Below, one piece after another: positions 1 through 9,773 of a stretch of 39,324 nt of DNA. The stretch is from Lachnospiraceae bacterium. GTDB lineage: Bacteria > Bacillota > Clostridia > Lachnospirales > Lachnospiraceae. Made by a program: the position numbers and the translations under genes. Every line of letters starts with the position of its first letter. Within the stretch, counting starts at the first letter, position 1. The stretch is from positions 1 to 39,324 of the forward strand of contig JAETQH010000038.1 of the NCBI GenBank assembly GCA_021770785.1, given 5' to 3'. The notes beneath the pieces were generated by a model that saw nothing but the letters and a program-made list of their open reading frames with translations, made no database searches and had not been told where the DNA came from.

Positions 1-95
1 TTCATCCACTCCATTTGAACAGCTTTCATCCAATCAATTTCTCCCTCTCCCTAATGCAATTACAATTTTGCAACTAATGTTTTTTCATTTTTGGA
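1..95. other. Leading non-coding stretch of foreign origin
   Basis: This stretch does not encode the missing N-terminus of the solute-binding protein that follows: a TAA at 75-77 lies in that frame, and the other frames do not resemble the family. On the minus strand an ATG at 29-27 follows a purine-rich stretch and opens MKAVQMEWM before the window edge, so a divergent gene start is possible but unprovable from nine codons. The junction near 90 looks like a rearrangement or contig join. Confidence 0.3.
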
Positions 96-1301
96 GTGAG
101 TTTCCGAGACCACTCCGGAAAGCTGCTAGGGCTGCCAAATGTGCAGGTGGAGGCGGACGGATATGTCCTGATGTGGATCAGGCAGGACTGGCTGGATGCG
201 CTCCATCTCAAGGCGCCCACGACAATTGAAGAACTTGAAACGGTGGCGAAAGCGTTTGTGGATCACAATATGGGCGGGGAGGATACCATCGGCATCGTAG
301 GCCCGACAGTTAATGACAGGTTATATAATACATTCCTGTCCATCAATCATGTGAACAATCTGGACGGAATTTTCCAGGCGTATCAGTCCTATCCGGGATT
401 CTGGATTCAGGGGGAGGATGGAAATGTCGTCTACGGCTCGATAACGGCAGAGACAAGAGCGGCGCTTGTGGAGCTGAACAAAATGTACCAGGACGGCTAT
501 CTTGACCAGGAACTGGGCGTGCGCAAGGATGCGGATGAGGCGTGGAAGAGCGGCAGGGTGGGAATCCTGTTCTCCCCATGGTGGCACGGGTACAATGTCC
601 GGGACGGAATCGCAAATGACCCGGCCATGGAGTGGAAAGCCTATGCGGCGCCCCTGGCGGCTGACGGACAGTGGTATCCGAAGCTGGGCGGCGTGGGCAG
701 TTCTTACTGTGTCGTGCGCAAGGGATATGAGCACCCGGAAGCTGCGATCCTGCTGAATAATTATCTGCGGGTAAATGAAGGCAAATTTCAGGAGGAGATG
801 ACACTGGACGCGGGGTATTATCCTGGACGCGTGGTCATCACGCCGCTTGATGAAAATTCTGTTTCCGTGCGTGCGCTGCGGGCTGTGATGAAGGGCGGGG
901 AGGCAGACGCCTTTGACCCTGCAAATTACAAGCTTCTGGAGAGTGACATGAGCGCTGTGACTGAATGCCTAAAAGCGCCCTACGACGATATGGGGATCGA
1001 GAACTGGGATATCGGGCATACGGTATTTGGCAGGGTATATTCCCTGCTGATGGGTTCTGCCGCAGTGGAGGACGCCGCGGCAGCGGGTATCGTGAATAAG
1101 ATCTACAGCGTGACTTACACGCAGACAGAGACCATGGAAGAGAAGTGGACGAGCCTGGAGAAAAAGGAGAACGACATCTTTTTAAAGATCATTATCGGCG
1201 AAGAGCTTATCGATGCTTTTGACACTTTTGTGGAGGAGTGGAAAGCGGAGGGCGGAGATGCAATCACGGCGGAGGTGCAGGCGATCGTTGACAACAAATA
1301 A
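96..1301 (+). pseudogene. 5'-truncated ABC sugar transporter substrate-binding protein (family 1, LplA/YtcQ-like)
   Basis: The 401 visible residues match the middle and C-terminus of large family-1 extracellular solute-binding proteins, which capture oligosaccharides outside the cell and deliver them to LplB/YtcP-type permeases. Diagnostic segments are GKLLGLPN, the DGYVLMWIRQDWLDAL region, and the C-terminal stretch around IGEELIDAFDTFVEEWKAEGGD, typical of the LplA/YtcQ group. Intact members are usually about 500-550 residues and begin with a lipoprotein signal; here roughly 130-150 residues including any signal and lipobox cysteine are absent. The GTG at 96 is only the first in-frame start codon after the stop at 75-77 and is unlikely to be a real start. 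No permease genes are in the window. It lies 30 bp before the next gene and was probably first in that transcript. Family call is secure; loss of function is inferred from the missing export signal. Confidence 0.8.
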
Positions 1302-1331
1302 GAAAAAATAAATGGCAGGAGGACTATATAT

Positions 1332-3167
1332 ATGAAAGAATTGATATTTGACAAGGATCCCTATGGAATGAACTGGATCAGGGAAGACTTCACATACGGG
1401 GAGGTGAAATGTCCGAAGGAACTGTGCGGTTCGGTAGAGAACAGGAGGGACGGGGACAAGGTATACACAGAGATCACGATCTCCAATCCGGGACAGAAAC
1501 CGTATTTTACGGATAAAACTTCGATCAGCATCGCGTTTCCGCTGGTCGACAAATATGAGAGCAGCAAGATCTGTATGGAACAGCGCTGTCATACCCACAT
1601 TTTCTGCGGCGGGAATATCGGCTATATCTGCGCCCTGCGCATGGGCGGTATGGCGCCCCATCTAGGCATGGTACTTACGAAAGGAAGCCTCGCAGGATAC
1701 AGCATAGAGCGCAATCTGGTGAGCCAGAGCAACGACAGGGGATGCTTCCTGCTCCACCCGTCGCCCATGGAGATCAGGGCGGGGGAGAGCGTGACGCTGG
1801 AGTGGATGATTTTTCCCCATGCGGGAAAGCAGGACTTTTTTGAAAAGCTGGGGCAGTACCAGCCGCATTTTGTGACGGTGCGGGCAGACCGGTATGTCCT
1901 GTTTCCGGGCGAGAAAAACACGCTCCATATACGCCCTGCTTTTGACGCGGACAGGGTGACAGTGGACGGCGAAGTACTTCCTGAGACGGACGGGATCTAT
2001 CGGCTGGAATACACGGCGCAGGAAATCGGGGAAAAGGTATTTGAAATTGAGGCGGACGGTGTGCGGACATGGTGCAGGACGTATGTGCAGGAAAACCCGG
2101 AGAAACTGGCGGAGAAACGCTGTATGTTTCTGGCGGTGCACCAGCAGTACCACGGCGGTATCGAAGGACTGAAAGGTGCCTATCTGGCCTATGACAACGA
2201 GGAGGAGATGTGTATCTACAGGCCGGCAAACGATTATAACGGCGGCAGGGAGCGGATCGGGATGGGGAATCTGGTCACTCGCTATCTGTCCGGCCAGAAT
2301 GGAAAAGTGGACACGGCACTCTGGGAGAGCCTGAAGGAATACAAAGAGTATGTGCTGCGGGAACTGGTAGATGCAAATACTGGGAAAGTGTACAACGATA
2401 TGGGGCGGGATGACAGCTACAAGCGCCTGTACAATGCGCCGTGGGCAGCCACGTTTTTTACAGAGCAGTACAGGCTCTGCAAAGAAGAGAAAGAACTGGT
2501 GTGTGCATACCGGATTGTCAGGCAGTTTTATGAGGAGGGCGGAAGAGACTTTTATCCGATCGATCTGCCGATACTGCTGCTGGACCGGGAACTCGCTCAT
2601 GCCGGGATGGAACCACAGAGGGAAGAACTGTGTGCGCTTTACAGGGAACATGCGGATCGGATCCGCGACAGGGACGTCTGCTATCCGGCGAGCGAGGTCA
2701 ATTATGAGCAGAGCATTGTAGCACCGGCGGCAGATATCCTGCTGTCCGTGTATGTGCTGACAAAGGACGAAACGTATCTGAGGGCGGCAGAGCGCCAGAT
2801 TGGGATTCTGGAACTTTTTAACGGGATGCAGCCCGACTATCACCTCCATGAAGCGGCGATACGCCATTGGGACGGTTATTGGTTTGGCAAAAGGAGATAC
2901 TTCGGGGATACGTTCCCGCATTATTGGAGCGCGCTTACCGGCAACGTGTTTGAACTGTACGGAAGGATTACCGGGGACAGCTCGTATCTGGAGCGGGCGG
3001 AGCATTCGAGAAGGGCGGTGCTTCCCATGATCTTTGCAGACGGAAGGGCATCCTGTGCCTACATCTATCCCTGCAAAGTCAATGGGAGGGAAGGGGAGTT
3101 TTATGACCCGTATGCGAACGACCAGGACTGGGGACTGTATTTTTATCTGAGAAATCAGGAACTGTAA
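1332..3167 (+). CDS. Uncharacterised protein with predicted six-hairpin (alpha/alpha) glycosidase-like domain
   Basis: 611 residues, no signal peptide, so probably cytoplasmic. Residues about 1-260 look like beta-sandwich material (alternating hydrophobic strands, GGNIGYICALRMGGMAPHLG). Residues about 270-611 look helical, with the aromatic and acidic clusters of (alpha/alpha)6-barrel carbohydrate enzymes: NDYNGGRERIGMG, VYNDMGRDDSYKRLYNAPW, EVNYEQSIVAPAADILLSVY and TFPHYWSALTGNVFELYG. I do not recognise the CAZy family; its position between a sugar-binding protein and a GH42 enzyme suggests an exo-glycosidase, lyase or unsaturated-uronyl hydrolase acting on the same oligosaccharide. It is preceded by AGGAGG 8-9 nt before the ATG and sits 30 bp from the next gene, so the block is probably co-transcribed. 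Fold call is inference from sequence pattern; function is unknown. Confidence 0.6.
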   Translation: MKELIFDKDPYGMNWIREDFTYGEVKCPKELCGSVENRRDGDKVYTEITISNPGQKPYFTDKTSISIAFPLVDKYESSKICMEQRCHTHIFCGGNIGYICALRMGGMAPHLGMVLTKGSLAGYSIERNLVSQSNDRGCFLLHPSPMEIRAGESVTLEWMIFPHAGKQDFFEKLGQYQPHFVTVRADRYVLFPGEKNTLHIRPAFDADRVTVDGEVLPETDGIYRLEYTAQEIGEKVFEIEADGVRTWCRTYVQENPEKLAEKRCMFLAVHQQYHGGIEGLKGAYLAYDNEEEMCIYRPANDYNGGRERIGMGNLVTRYLSGQNGKVDTALWESLKEYKEYVLRELVDANTGKVYNDMGRDDSYKRLYNAPWAATFFTEQYRLCKEEKELVCAYRIVRQFYEEGGRDFYPIDLPILLLDRELAHAGMEPQREELCALYREHADRIRDRDVCYPASEVNYEQSIVAPAADILLSVYVLTKDETYLRAAERQIGILELFNGMQPDYHLHEAAIRHWDGYWFGKRRYFGDTFPHYWSALTGNVFELYGRITGDSSYLERAEHSRRAVLPMIFADGRASCAYIYPCKVNGREGEFYDPYANDQDWGLYFYLRNQEL

Positions 3168-3197
3168 ATTTATGTATCGTTCCGAAGGAGGAGAAGC

Positions 3198-5207
3198 ATG
3201 AAAAAATTTGACAGGATATTATATGGAGGAGACTACAACCCGAACCAATGGCCCAGGGAAATCTGGGCGGAGGATATGAGGATGTTCCGGGATGCGCATA
3301 TCAACAGCGCAACCATCAACGTATTTTCGTGGGCAAAGCTGCAGCCCTCCGAGGACGAGTATGATTTCTCGGAACTGGATGAGATAGTGGAAATGCTCAG
3401 TGATGAGAATTATGATATTGTGCTCGGGACTTCCACAGGGGCGCTCCCGGCATGGATGGCGGCAAAGTATCCGGAGGTGGAACGGACAGATTATGACGGG
3501 CGGCATCACAAATTCGGCCAGCGGCACAATGCGTGTCCCAATTCTCCCATATTTCAGAAATATTCCAAAAGGCTGGCGAGGAAACTGGCACAGCGGTATG
3601 GCGGCAATCCCCATGTGAAGTGCTGGCATATCAGCAATGAGTATGGCGGGGAGTGCTTTTGTGAGAACTGTGAAAAGGCATTCCGCATATGGTTGAAAGA
3701 GAAGTACGGTACGCTGGAGGCGCTGAATCAGGCATGGAATACGGAGTTCTGGGGGCATACGATCTATGACTGGAATGAGGTTGTCCTTCCAAACGCGCTG
3801 AGTGAGGGACTATGGGACGGAAAAACAGCATTTGCCGGCATTTCCGTAGATTATAAGCGGTTTAACTCGGACGGGATTCTGGCCAATTATGTGGCGGAGC
3901 GGGATGCTATCCGGGAGTATGACAAAGAGACGCCGATCACGACAAATCTCATGGGCACCTACAAGGGACTGGATTATTTTAAGTGGGCGAAGGAGATGGA
4001 CATCATATCGTGGGACAATTATCCGAGCTACAATACGCCGTGGAGCGGGACCGCCATGTGCCATGACCTGATGCGGGGATTGAAAAATGCGCCGTTTATG
4101 CTGATGGAGCAGACGCCAAGCCAGCAGAACTGGCAGCCCTATAATTCTTTAAAGCGCCCGGGGCAGATGCGGGCACAGAGCTACCAGACACTGGCGCATG
4201 GGGCGGATACGATCCAGTTCTTCCAGCTTCGCAGGAGCATAGGGGGATGTGAAAAGTTTCACGGGGCGGTTATCGCCCATGCAGGAACGGAGAATACCCG
4301 TGTGTTCCGGGAGGTTTCGCAGTTGGGGGCGGAACTGGAAAAACTGGGGGATACGATACTGGGCAGCAGAAACGAGGCACAGGTGGGGATCGTGTTTGAC
4401 TGGGATAATTACTGGGCATTGGAGTACGCAAGCGGTCCTTCCGTGGATCTGTCGTATGTGAACCAGATCCATATGTATTATCAGTATTTTTATGACAGGA
4501 ATATCGCGGTGGATATGATTCCGTTTAACGCGGACTTTCAGAAATATAAGATGGTTGTCGCGCCGGTGCTGTATATGGTCAAAGAAGGGATGGCGGAGGA
4601 ACTGGAAGCTTTTGCCCAAAATGGAGGAACGCTCGTGACCACCTATATGAGCGGTATCGTGGGACAGTCGGATAACGTCCATTTGGGCGGATATCCCGGG
4701 CCGCTGCGGAAGCTTGCGGGCGTGTGGGTGGAAGAGATTGATGCCCTTGCGCCGGAGCAGCACAATGAGGTTCTCATGAACTCAGGGGAAAAGTATACCT
4801 GTTCGCTGGTCTGCGACCTGATGCATCTGGAAGGGGCGCAATGCCTTGGCGCATATGGTACGGATTTTTATAAAGGAATGCCTGCAGTGACCAGAAATTG
4901 TTATGGAAAGGGTTTTGTCTACTATGTGGGAACCCAGATGGAAGAGGCGGGGCTTTGCAGTGTCCTGGATCAGGCGGCAGCGGACGCGGCCGTGGAAAGT
5001 GTTGGGCCGGAAACCGAAGGGCTTGAGGTTGTCTGCCGCAGGACGCAGGACAGTAAGATATATTTTATCATGAACTTTGGGGATCAGGAGAGGCGGATGC
5101 CGTCATGGCTTTGCCATAACAGGGATCTGCTGTCCGGGGAAATGGTGTCGGAAGGCACTATTTTAAGAAAATATGATACATATGTAATACAGGTGCGGAT
5201 CAGATAG
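3198..5207 (+). CDS. GH42 beta-galactosidase
   Basis: 669 residues, the usual length for intracellular GH42 enzymes, which release terminal beta-D-galactose from galacto-oligosaccharides such as pectic galactan or arabinogalactan side chains. The N-terminal TIM barrel opens with LYGGDYNPNQWP. The acid/base Glu is E148 in HISNEYGG and the nucleophile Glu is E304 in FMLMEQTPS. Four cysteines, C113, C153, C155 and C158, match the structural zinc cluster known in the family. A trimerisation domain (about 395-600) and a short C-terminal beta domain follow. There is no signal peptide. The start is supported by GAAGGAGGAG just upstream. It lies 30 bp after the 611-aa gene and 150 bp before the GH28 gene, consistent with a pectin side-chain operon. 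Family assignment is firm; exact linkage preference (beta-1,3, 1,4 or 1,6) cannot be read from sequence. Confidence 0.95.
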   Translation: MKKFDRILYGGDYNPNQWPREIWAEDMRMFRDAHINSATINVFSWAKLQPSEDEYDFSELDEIVEMLSDENYDIVLGTSTGALPAWMAAKYPEVERTDYDGRHHKFGQRHNACPNSPIFQKYSKRLARKLAQRYGGNPHVKCWHISNEYGGECFCENCEKAFRIWLKEKYGTLEALNQAWNTEFWGHTIYDWNEVVLPNALSEGLWDGKTAFAGISVDYKRFNSDGILANYVAERDAIREYDKETPITTNLMGTYKGLDYFKWAKEMDIISWDNYPSYNTPWSGTAMCHDLMRGLKNAPFMLMEQTPSQQNWQPYNSLKRPGQMRAQSYQTLAHGADTIQFFQLRRSIGGCEKFHGAVIAHAGTENTRVFREVSQLGAELEKLGDTILGSRNEAQVGIVFDWDNYWALEYASGPSVDLSYVNQIHMYYQYFYDRNIAVDMIPFNADFQKYKMVVAPVLYMVKEGMAEELEAFAQNGGTLVTTYMSGIVGQSDNVHLGGYPGPLRKLAGVWVEEIDALAPEQHNEVLMNSGEKYTCSLVCDLMHLEGAQCLGAYGTDFYKGMPAVTRNCYGKGFVYYVGTQMEEAGLCSVLDQAAADAAVESVGPETEGLEVVCRRTQDSKIYFIMNFGDQERRMPSWLCHNRDLLSGEMVSEGTILRKYDTYVIQVRIR

Positions 5208-5300
5208 GGAACTGTAGAAAGATAAGGAATGCGGATTGCAATGAGGACATAAATTACTTGTGACAAGGACGCTGTATAAATGTTCATCTGCAAAGAAGAA

Positions 5301-5321
5301 AATTGGAACAGTTCCCAAATT
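5301..5321. promoter_or_regulatory. Imperfect palindrome upstream of the GH28 gene
   Basis: AATT-GGAAC-A-GTTCC-C-AAATT is a dyad-symmetric 21-bp site centred about 47 bp before the GH28 start, in the only gap larger than 100 bp in this run. It could be an operator or a small mRNA stem. No matching regulator binding consensus is recognised, so the role is speculative. Confidence 0.25.
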
Positions 5322-5357
5322 CGACAGTACAGGAAGAATAGAGGAGAACAATGCAGA

Positions 5358-6884
5358 ATGGAATACATTGATAATGAAATTCAATATCTGGCAACAGACA
5401 CGTCAGCCACCATATATTGGGAAAAACCGGAGCTTTTTTCGGAGGGCAGTGACAGTTACAGGATTCTGTTAAACGGTACAATACACAGGGAAACGGATAG
5501 AACGCATACTTCTTTTTCTGGGCTGGAACCAGACACAGAATATATGATACAGATCATGCTGGTGCGGGACAGCGCGGAGATGGCTCGGTTTGGGGAAATA
5601 CAGATCAGGACGCGCAGCACAAAGAAAGTGCTGGATATCACAAAAACGCCTTATGGCGCGACAGGAGACGGAAATACTCTGAATACGGATGCGATTCAGC
5701 GCGCGATCGACGCGTGCGGCGCGGATACTATGGTGTATATTCCCAAGGGAATTTTTATGACAGGCGCCCTCCGGCTCCATAGCGATATGGAGCTTTACCT
5801 GGAGAAAGGGGCTGTCCTGCAGGGCACAGACCGGCGCGAGGACTATCTGCCGCTGATCCCGAGCCGGTTTGAGGGCACGGAGATGATGTGTTACAGCAGC
5901 CTGCTCAATCTGGGGGAGCTGGACCGCGGCGGTTATCACTGCCATAATGTGGTGATCCGCGGGGAGGGAACGATAGCCGGCGGCGGAAAAAGGCTTGCGG
6001 AGCGGATCATTGCGTATGAGACGGAGCACTTGAAGGAGTATATGCGCTCGCTGGGAGACCAGCTTTGTGAGTGCGAGAAGCCGGAGACGATACCGGGACG
6101 CCTGCGCCCCAGGCTGATCAATATCAGTAGCTGTTGCAATGTCTCCATATCGGGACTCACGCTGCGGGACGGCCCATGCTGGAATGTCCATATGATCTAT
6201 TCGGAAAACATCGTGACACATCACTGTGTATTCCGTTCGGAGGGCGTGTGGAATGGGGACGGATGGGATCCGGACTCCTCGCGGAACTGCACGATTTTTG
6301 CATGTACGTTTTACACAGGAGATGACTCGATCGCGGTCAAGTCGGGAAAAAATCCGCAGGGAAATGAGATTGGCCGTCCCTGTGAGAAGATCCGTATCTT
6401 TGACTGTGTTTGTAAACAGGGGCACGGTATTGCGGTCGGCAGTGAGATGTCGGGCGGTGTGCGGGATGTGAAGATCTGGGATTGTGACCTGTCGGACAGC
6501 AAGTGGGGAATCGAGATCAAAGGGACTGAGAAGAGAGGCGGCTATGTTTCTGACATTCATGTCAGAAATTGTACTGTGCCCAGAATCCTCTTTCACGCTG
6601 TCAGTTACAACGATGACGGTGTTACAGCGCCTACGCCGCCCGTGTTTGAAAAATGCAGCTTTACGGATGTGTCAGTACTTGGCAGTATTCATTCTGACGG
6701 AAACGGCAGGAAGAACTGCGCGGCGATTGAGCTGTGTGGTTTTGACAAGGAGGGCTATGAGCTTAGGGATATCGTGTTTTGCCGTGTGCGGATGCCGGAT
6801 AGGAAGGGCAGTGCAGAGACAGGGCAGATGATTCTGATGAAAAACTGCAGAAATATCCAGTTCATGGAAATGACTGTGGATTGA
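5358..6884 (+). CDS. GH28 polygalacturonase-like enzyme with N-terminal FN3-like domain
   Basis: 508 residues from the ATG at 5358, chosen because GAGGAG lies 11 nt upstream and the protein then begins MEYIDNEIQYL, as expected for an FN3-type strand; the longer frame from 5280 adds unlikely residues. Residues about 1-85 form a fibronectin-III-like domain (SATIYWEKPELF, GLEPDTEYMIQI). The rest is a right-handed beta-helix. GH28 hallmarks are present: the NGDGWDPDSS segment (299 on), GDD (321-323) and GHG (355-357). The fourth classical motif, RxK, reads IEIK (385-388), so the substrate-carboxylate-binding Arg is replaced by Glu. Enzymes of this family hydrolyse galacturonosyl linkages in homogalacturonan or rhamnogalacturonan. 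Lacking a signal peptide, it probably acts on imported oligosaccharides. It lies 35 bp before the broken GH51 gene. Family is firm; the altered motif makes substrate less certain. Confidence 0.9.
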   Translation: MEYIDNEIQYLATDTSATIYWEKPELFSEGSDSYRILLNGTIHRETDRTHTSFSGLEPDTEYMIQIMLVRDSAEMARFGEIQIRTRSTKKVLDITKTPYGATGDGNTLNTDAIQRAIDACGADTMVYIPKGIFMTGALRLHSDMELYLEKGAVLQGTDRREDYLPLIPSRFEGTEMMCYSSLLNLGELDRGGYHCHNVVIRGEGTIAGGGKRLAERIIAYETEHLKEYMRSLGDQLCECEKPETIPGRLRPRLINISSCCNVSISGLTLRDGPCWNVHMIYSENIVTHHCVFRSEGVWNGDGWDPDSSRNCTIFACTFYTGDDSIAVKSGKNPQGNEIGRPCEKIRIFDCVCKQGHGIAVGSEMSGGVRDVKIWDCDLSDSKWGIEIKGTEKRGGYVSDIHVRNCTVPRILFHAVSYNDDGVTAPTPPVFEKCSFTDVSVLGSIHSDGNGRKNCAAIELCGFDKEGYELRDIVFCRVRMPDRKGSAETGQMILMKNCRNIQFMEMTVD

Positions 6885-6919
6885 TTTTGCAGATTAAAAT
6901 AATGGAAAGGAAAAAGCAG

Positions 6920-9392
6920 ATGAGGCTTGTCATAGACACTGAAACTAAAGTACGCAGTCTGGGAGACCTGTTTGGCATCTTTTTCGAGGATATCAATCAC
7001 GCGGCAGACGGCGGACTGTACGCAGAATTGGTGAGAAACCGCAGCTTTGAGTGCTGTCCGGTTGACAATCCCGGCTATAGCGGGCTGACCGCGTGGGAAC
7101 CTGCAGGGGACACAGAACGGCTTCGGCTGGATATTGGGGAGGATGATTCGGCATTTGCGGAAAACCCGCATTATTTAGTGATGGAGTACACAGGCAACGA
7201 GGAAAAGGCAGGCGTCCAAAATATGGGTTTTAATACAGGAATCGCGGTTGAAGAAGGAAAAAAGTATTATTTTACCTGCCATGCAAGAGGAGGCAGCGGG
7301 CAAGAGGAGGTTATGGGCGTGACGCTGTGTTCCGCGGCAGACAGGTCTACGTGGAGCGCGATATCGCTTTGCAGGATACGTGGCAGAAATATGAATGGAT
7401 CATGGAGACGCCTGTCACAGACCCTTGTGCCAGACTGGCGCTTATGATGAACAAGGCAGGGTGTATCCACGTGGCGTTTGCCTCCCTTTTTCCAGCGGAA
7501 ACGTTCCGCGGGCGGAGAAATGGGATGCGCAAAGATCTCGCAGAGCTTCTGGCGGCAATGCATCCGAAGTTTATGCGTTTTCCGGGCGGCTGTCTGGTGC
7601 ATACAGGCTCCCTCAACAGGCAAGACCGTGACAGCCTGTACCGCTGGAAGGATACGCTGGGAGCAGTGGAGCACAGACCGGCCAGAAAGAACCGGTGGGG
7701 ATATCACCAGACGATGGGACTGGGATATTATGAGTACTTTCAGTTCTGTGAGGATATCGGTGCGAAACCCCTGCCAGTCATTCCTGCGGGATATGACCCG
7801 CATCATCACTTTGCCGCCGAAGGGGAGCTCCTTGAAGAGTATGTACAGGATGCGCTTGATCTGGTCGAGTTTGCAAACTGCGGGGCAGACACCCATTGGG
7901 GGAAGCTCCGGTGTGAATTGGGGCATCCGTCTCCGTTTGGCCTGGAATATCTGGGAATCGGGAACGAGGAGGAGGGGGAGGCGTTTTATGAGCGCTATCG
8001 CGTGATCCACCGCGCGCTCAGGGAGCACTGTCCGGAAATCAGGCTGATCGGCACCAGCGGTCCGTTTGCGGCAGGTTACTGGTACGACCGGGGCTGGGAG
8101 GAGGCATGCAGGGAAGGCGCCGATCTGGTGGACGAGCACTATTATATGGCGCCGCAGTGGTTTATCTCAAATAGCCGCAGATACGACCATTTTGCGGAAA
8201 AACCCCCGTATGTTTTTGTGGGAGAATACGCCTCAAAGGGAAACCGATGGTACAATGCACTGGCGGAGGCATGCTTTATGACCGGGCTGCAGAATGCGTC
8301 CCATGCTGTAAAGCTGGCATGCTATGCCCCGCTTTTCTGCAATGTGGATTATCAGGACTGGAAACCGGATCTGATCTGGTACGACAACCATCAGGCGGTA
8401 GTGACGCCTAATTATCATGTGCAGAAGCTCTTTATGGAGCATCAGGGGGACTGGCTGCTCTCACAGGAGATGGAGGATATGCCAGAGGCGGTGATTGCGA
8501 GTGTGGGACAGAACGACCTTGCAGGAGGAATCGGTCTGGAGGCGGAACATGCGAAGGTGCGTTACCGGAATATTGTTATTGTAGATGATCATACAGGAGA
8601 GACACTGTACCATGTGGACGAAATCTGCCTTGACAGGGCGCGAAGTGATCCCCGGTTTCCGTTTTATGTGGACGCGGCAGACTATACCATCTCCATGGAA
8701 GCGGAGCGTATTTCAGGCGGAGGTGGTTTTGCGGTATATTTTGCCGCATGCGGCGACAATTCTGCCAAGAATGCTGGCAATGTTGCTGAAAACAACATTA
8801 ATATTGCGAAAAAAGCATCAATTCTGCGAGGAACAACATTAATGCTGAAAAGAACAACATCAATGCTGTTTACAGCAGCAGGGAGATTCTCTGGAGGTTG
8901 GGCGGGAGCAGCAACAAGGATTCCACGCTTATTGAGGTCATTTGCGGCCAGACTGCTGTCATGACCTACCAGACACGCCATATTGAGGACAACAGGGTGT
9001 ACAGGCTGGAAATCAGGGTTCGGGGAACGCATATCGAGACGTTGGTTGACGGCGTGCAGGAGCAGACCGCGGTGTGGAAACCGGTCTGTATGGAAGCGTT
9101 GTATGCGTCTTCCAGCAAGGATGAAAAGAGCGGGGATATCATCGTGAAGCTGGTCAACGTGCTCCCTGTAAATCAGAAGCTGGAGATTGTGCTGAACGGA
9201 AACGAAAATGAAAGTGATGTACCGATCCGGTGGGAGGGCGCCGTGTGGATCCTGGCTGGGAGCAGGGATGTAGATGCGCGCGGACTGGAACGGATCGTGC
9301 CAGAGAGAAAACCTGTCTCAATTGACGGAAATACTTTTGAATGGGAGATTGCGGCAGAGACAGTCCATATTCTGCGGCTTGGTAAAAAATAA
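6920..9392 (+). pseudogene. GH51 alpha-L-arabinofuranosidase, two frameshifts
   Basis: Three frames together give one GH51 protein of about 820 residues. The first part starts at ATG 6920 (MRLVIDTETK) with the family signature FGIFFEDINHAADGG. The frame changes near 7325-7330, where one base appears missing after VTL. The central part carries the acid/base Glu in IGNEEE (codon 7966-7968) and the nucleophile Glu in VGEYA (codon 8224-8226). A second one-base loss at the A6 tract 8809-8814 moves the C-terminal beta domain into a third frame that ends at 9392. GH51 enzymes remove L-arabinofuranose from arabinan, arabinoxylan or arabinogalactan. The gene follows GH28 by 35 bp and closes the operon. 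Both events are single-base, so sequencing error is possible, but as written the product would stop at 7447. Confidence 0.88.
8791..8873 (+). repeat. Four 21-bp units encoding Asn-rich heptads inside the GH51 gene
   Basis: Units lie at 8791-8811, 8812-8831, 8832-8852 and 8853-8873 and encode heptads of the type NNINAEK and NNINAVY. Unit 2 is 20 bp, one base short, exactly at the run of A residues 8809-8814 where the reading frame breaks. Restoring one A gives four exact 21-bp periods and an open frame. This insertion is not part of the usual GH51 C-terminal domain as I know it. Confidence 0.75.
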
Positions 9393-9455
9393 AATTCAGT
9401 TTAAGAGAAATGCTTATTTTTACGCTTATGGACAATTCTCGGAAAATGTCCGTAA

Positions 9456-9727
9456 GTGAACAAAGCGAGGCGGACGCTGTCAGATTTTTCGGAGAAAATG
9501 ATCTTACTGCTCACGGATATGCCATTAGAAGAAATTTCTGTTATCTCAGATCAACCTTTTACAATTATTTTGATGATATTTATGATCTGATGGATTATTG
9601 TTGGATTGTAATTGTAAAAGATATGAATCTGGAACAATACATGAAAATTCCGCTAAGTAAGGAAGATGCCATGCAATCTCTCGGATTTTTGCTTTGCACA
9701 ATAAAGGAGGAGGCTCATGGAAAGTGA
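9456..9727 (+). pseudogene. TetR-family regulator remnant
   Basis: From a GTG at 9456 one frame reads RRTLSDFSEKMILLLTDMP followed by LEEISV, the first helices of a TetR DNA-binding domain. Another frame then supplies RSTFYNYFDDIYDLMDYCW, the recognition-helix end and following helix of the same fold. The roughly ten residues that normally separate these pieces are missing and the frame changes near 9540, so a small deletion has destroyed the helix-turn-helix. The tail ends LEQYMKIPLSKEDAMQSLG and beyond to a stop at 9727. It starts 64 bp after the GH51 gene and opens a cluster of broken genes. TetR identity is inferred from motif spacing only. Confidence 0.6.
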
Positions 9728-9773
9728 TTTTGTAGTTCAGCGCTACAGGCAATGGGAAATATCGGTTATTGAT

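Noticed and set aside
1662..3005. 447-codon open frame on the minus strand opposite the 611-aa gene
   Set aside because: It is antisense to a well-formed gene, has no ribosome site or recognisable domain, and such shadows are frequent in this base composition. The 375-codon frame at 5469-6596 opposite GH28 is the same case.
5207..5316. Inverted repeat GGGAACTG / CAGTTCCC after the GH42 gene as a terminator
   Set aside because: The arms are about 95 bp apart and no T run follows; only the local palindrome at 5301-5321 was kept.
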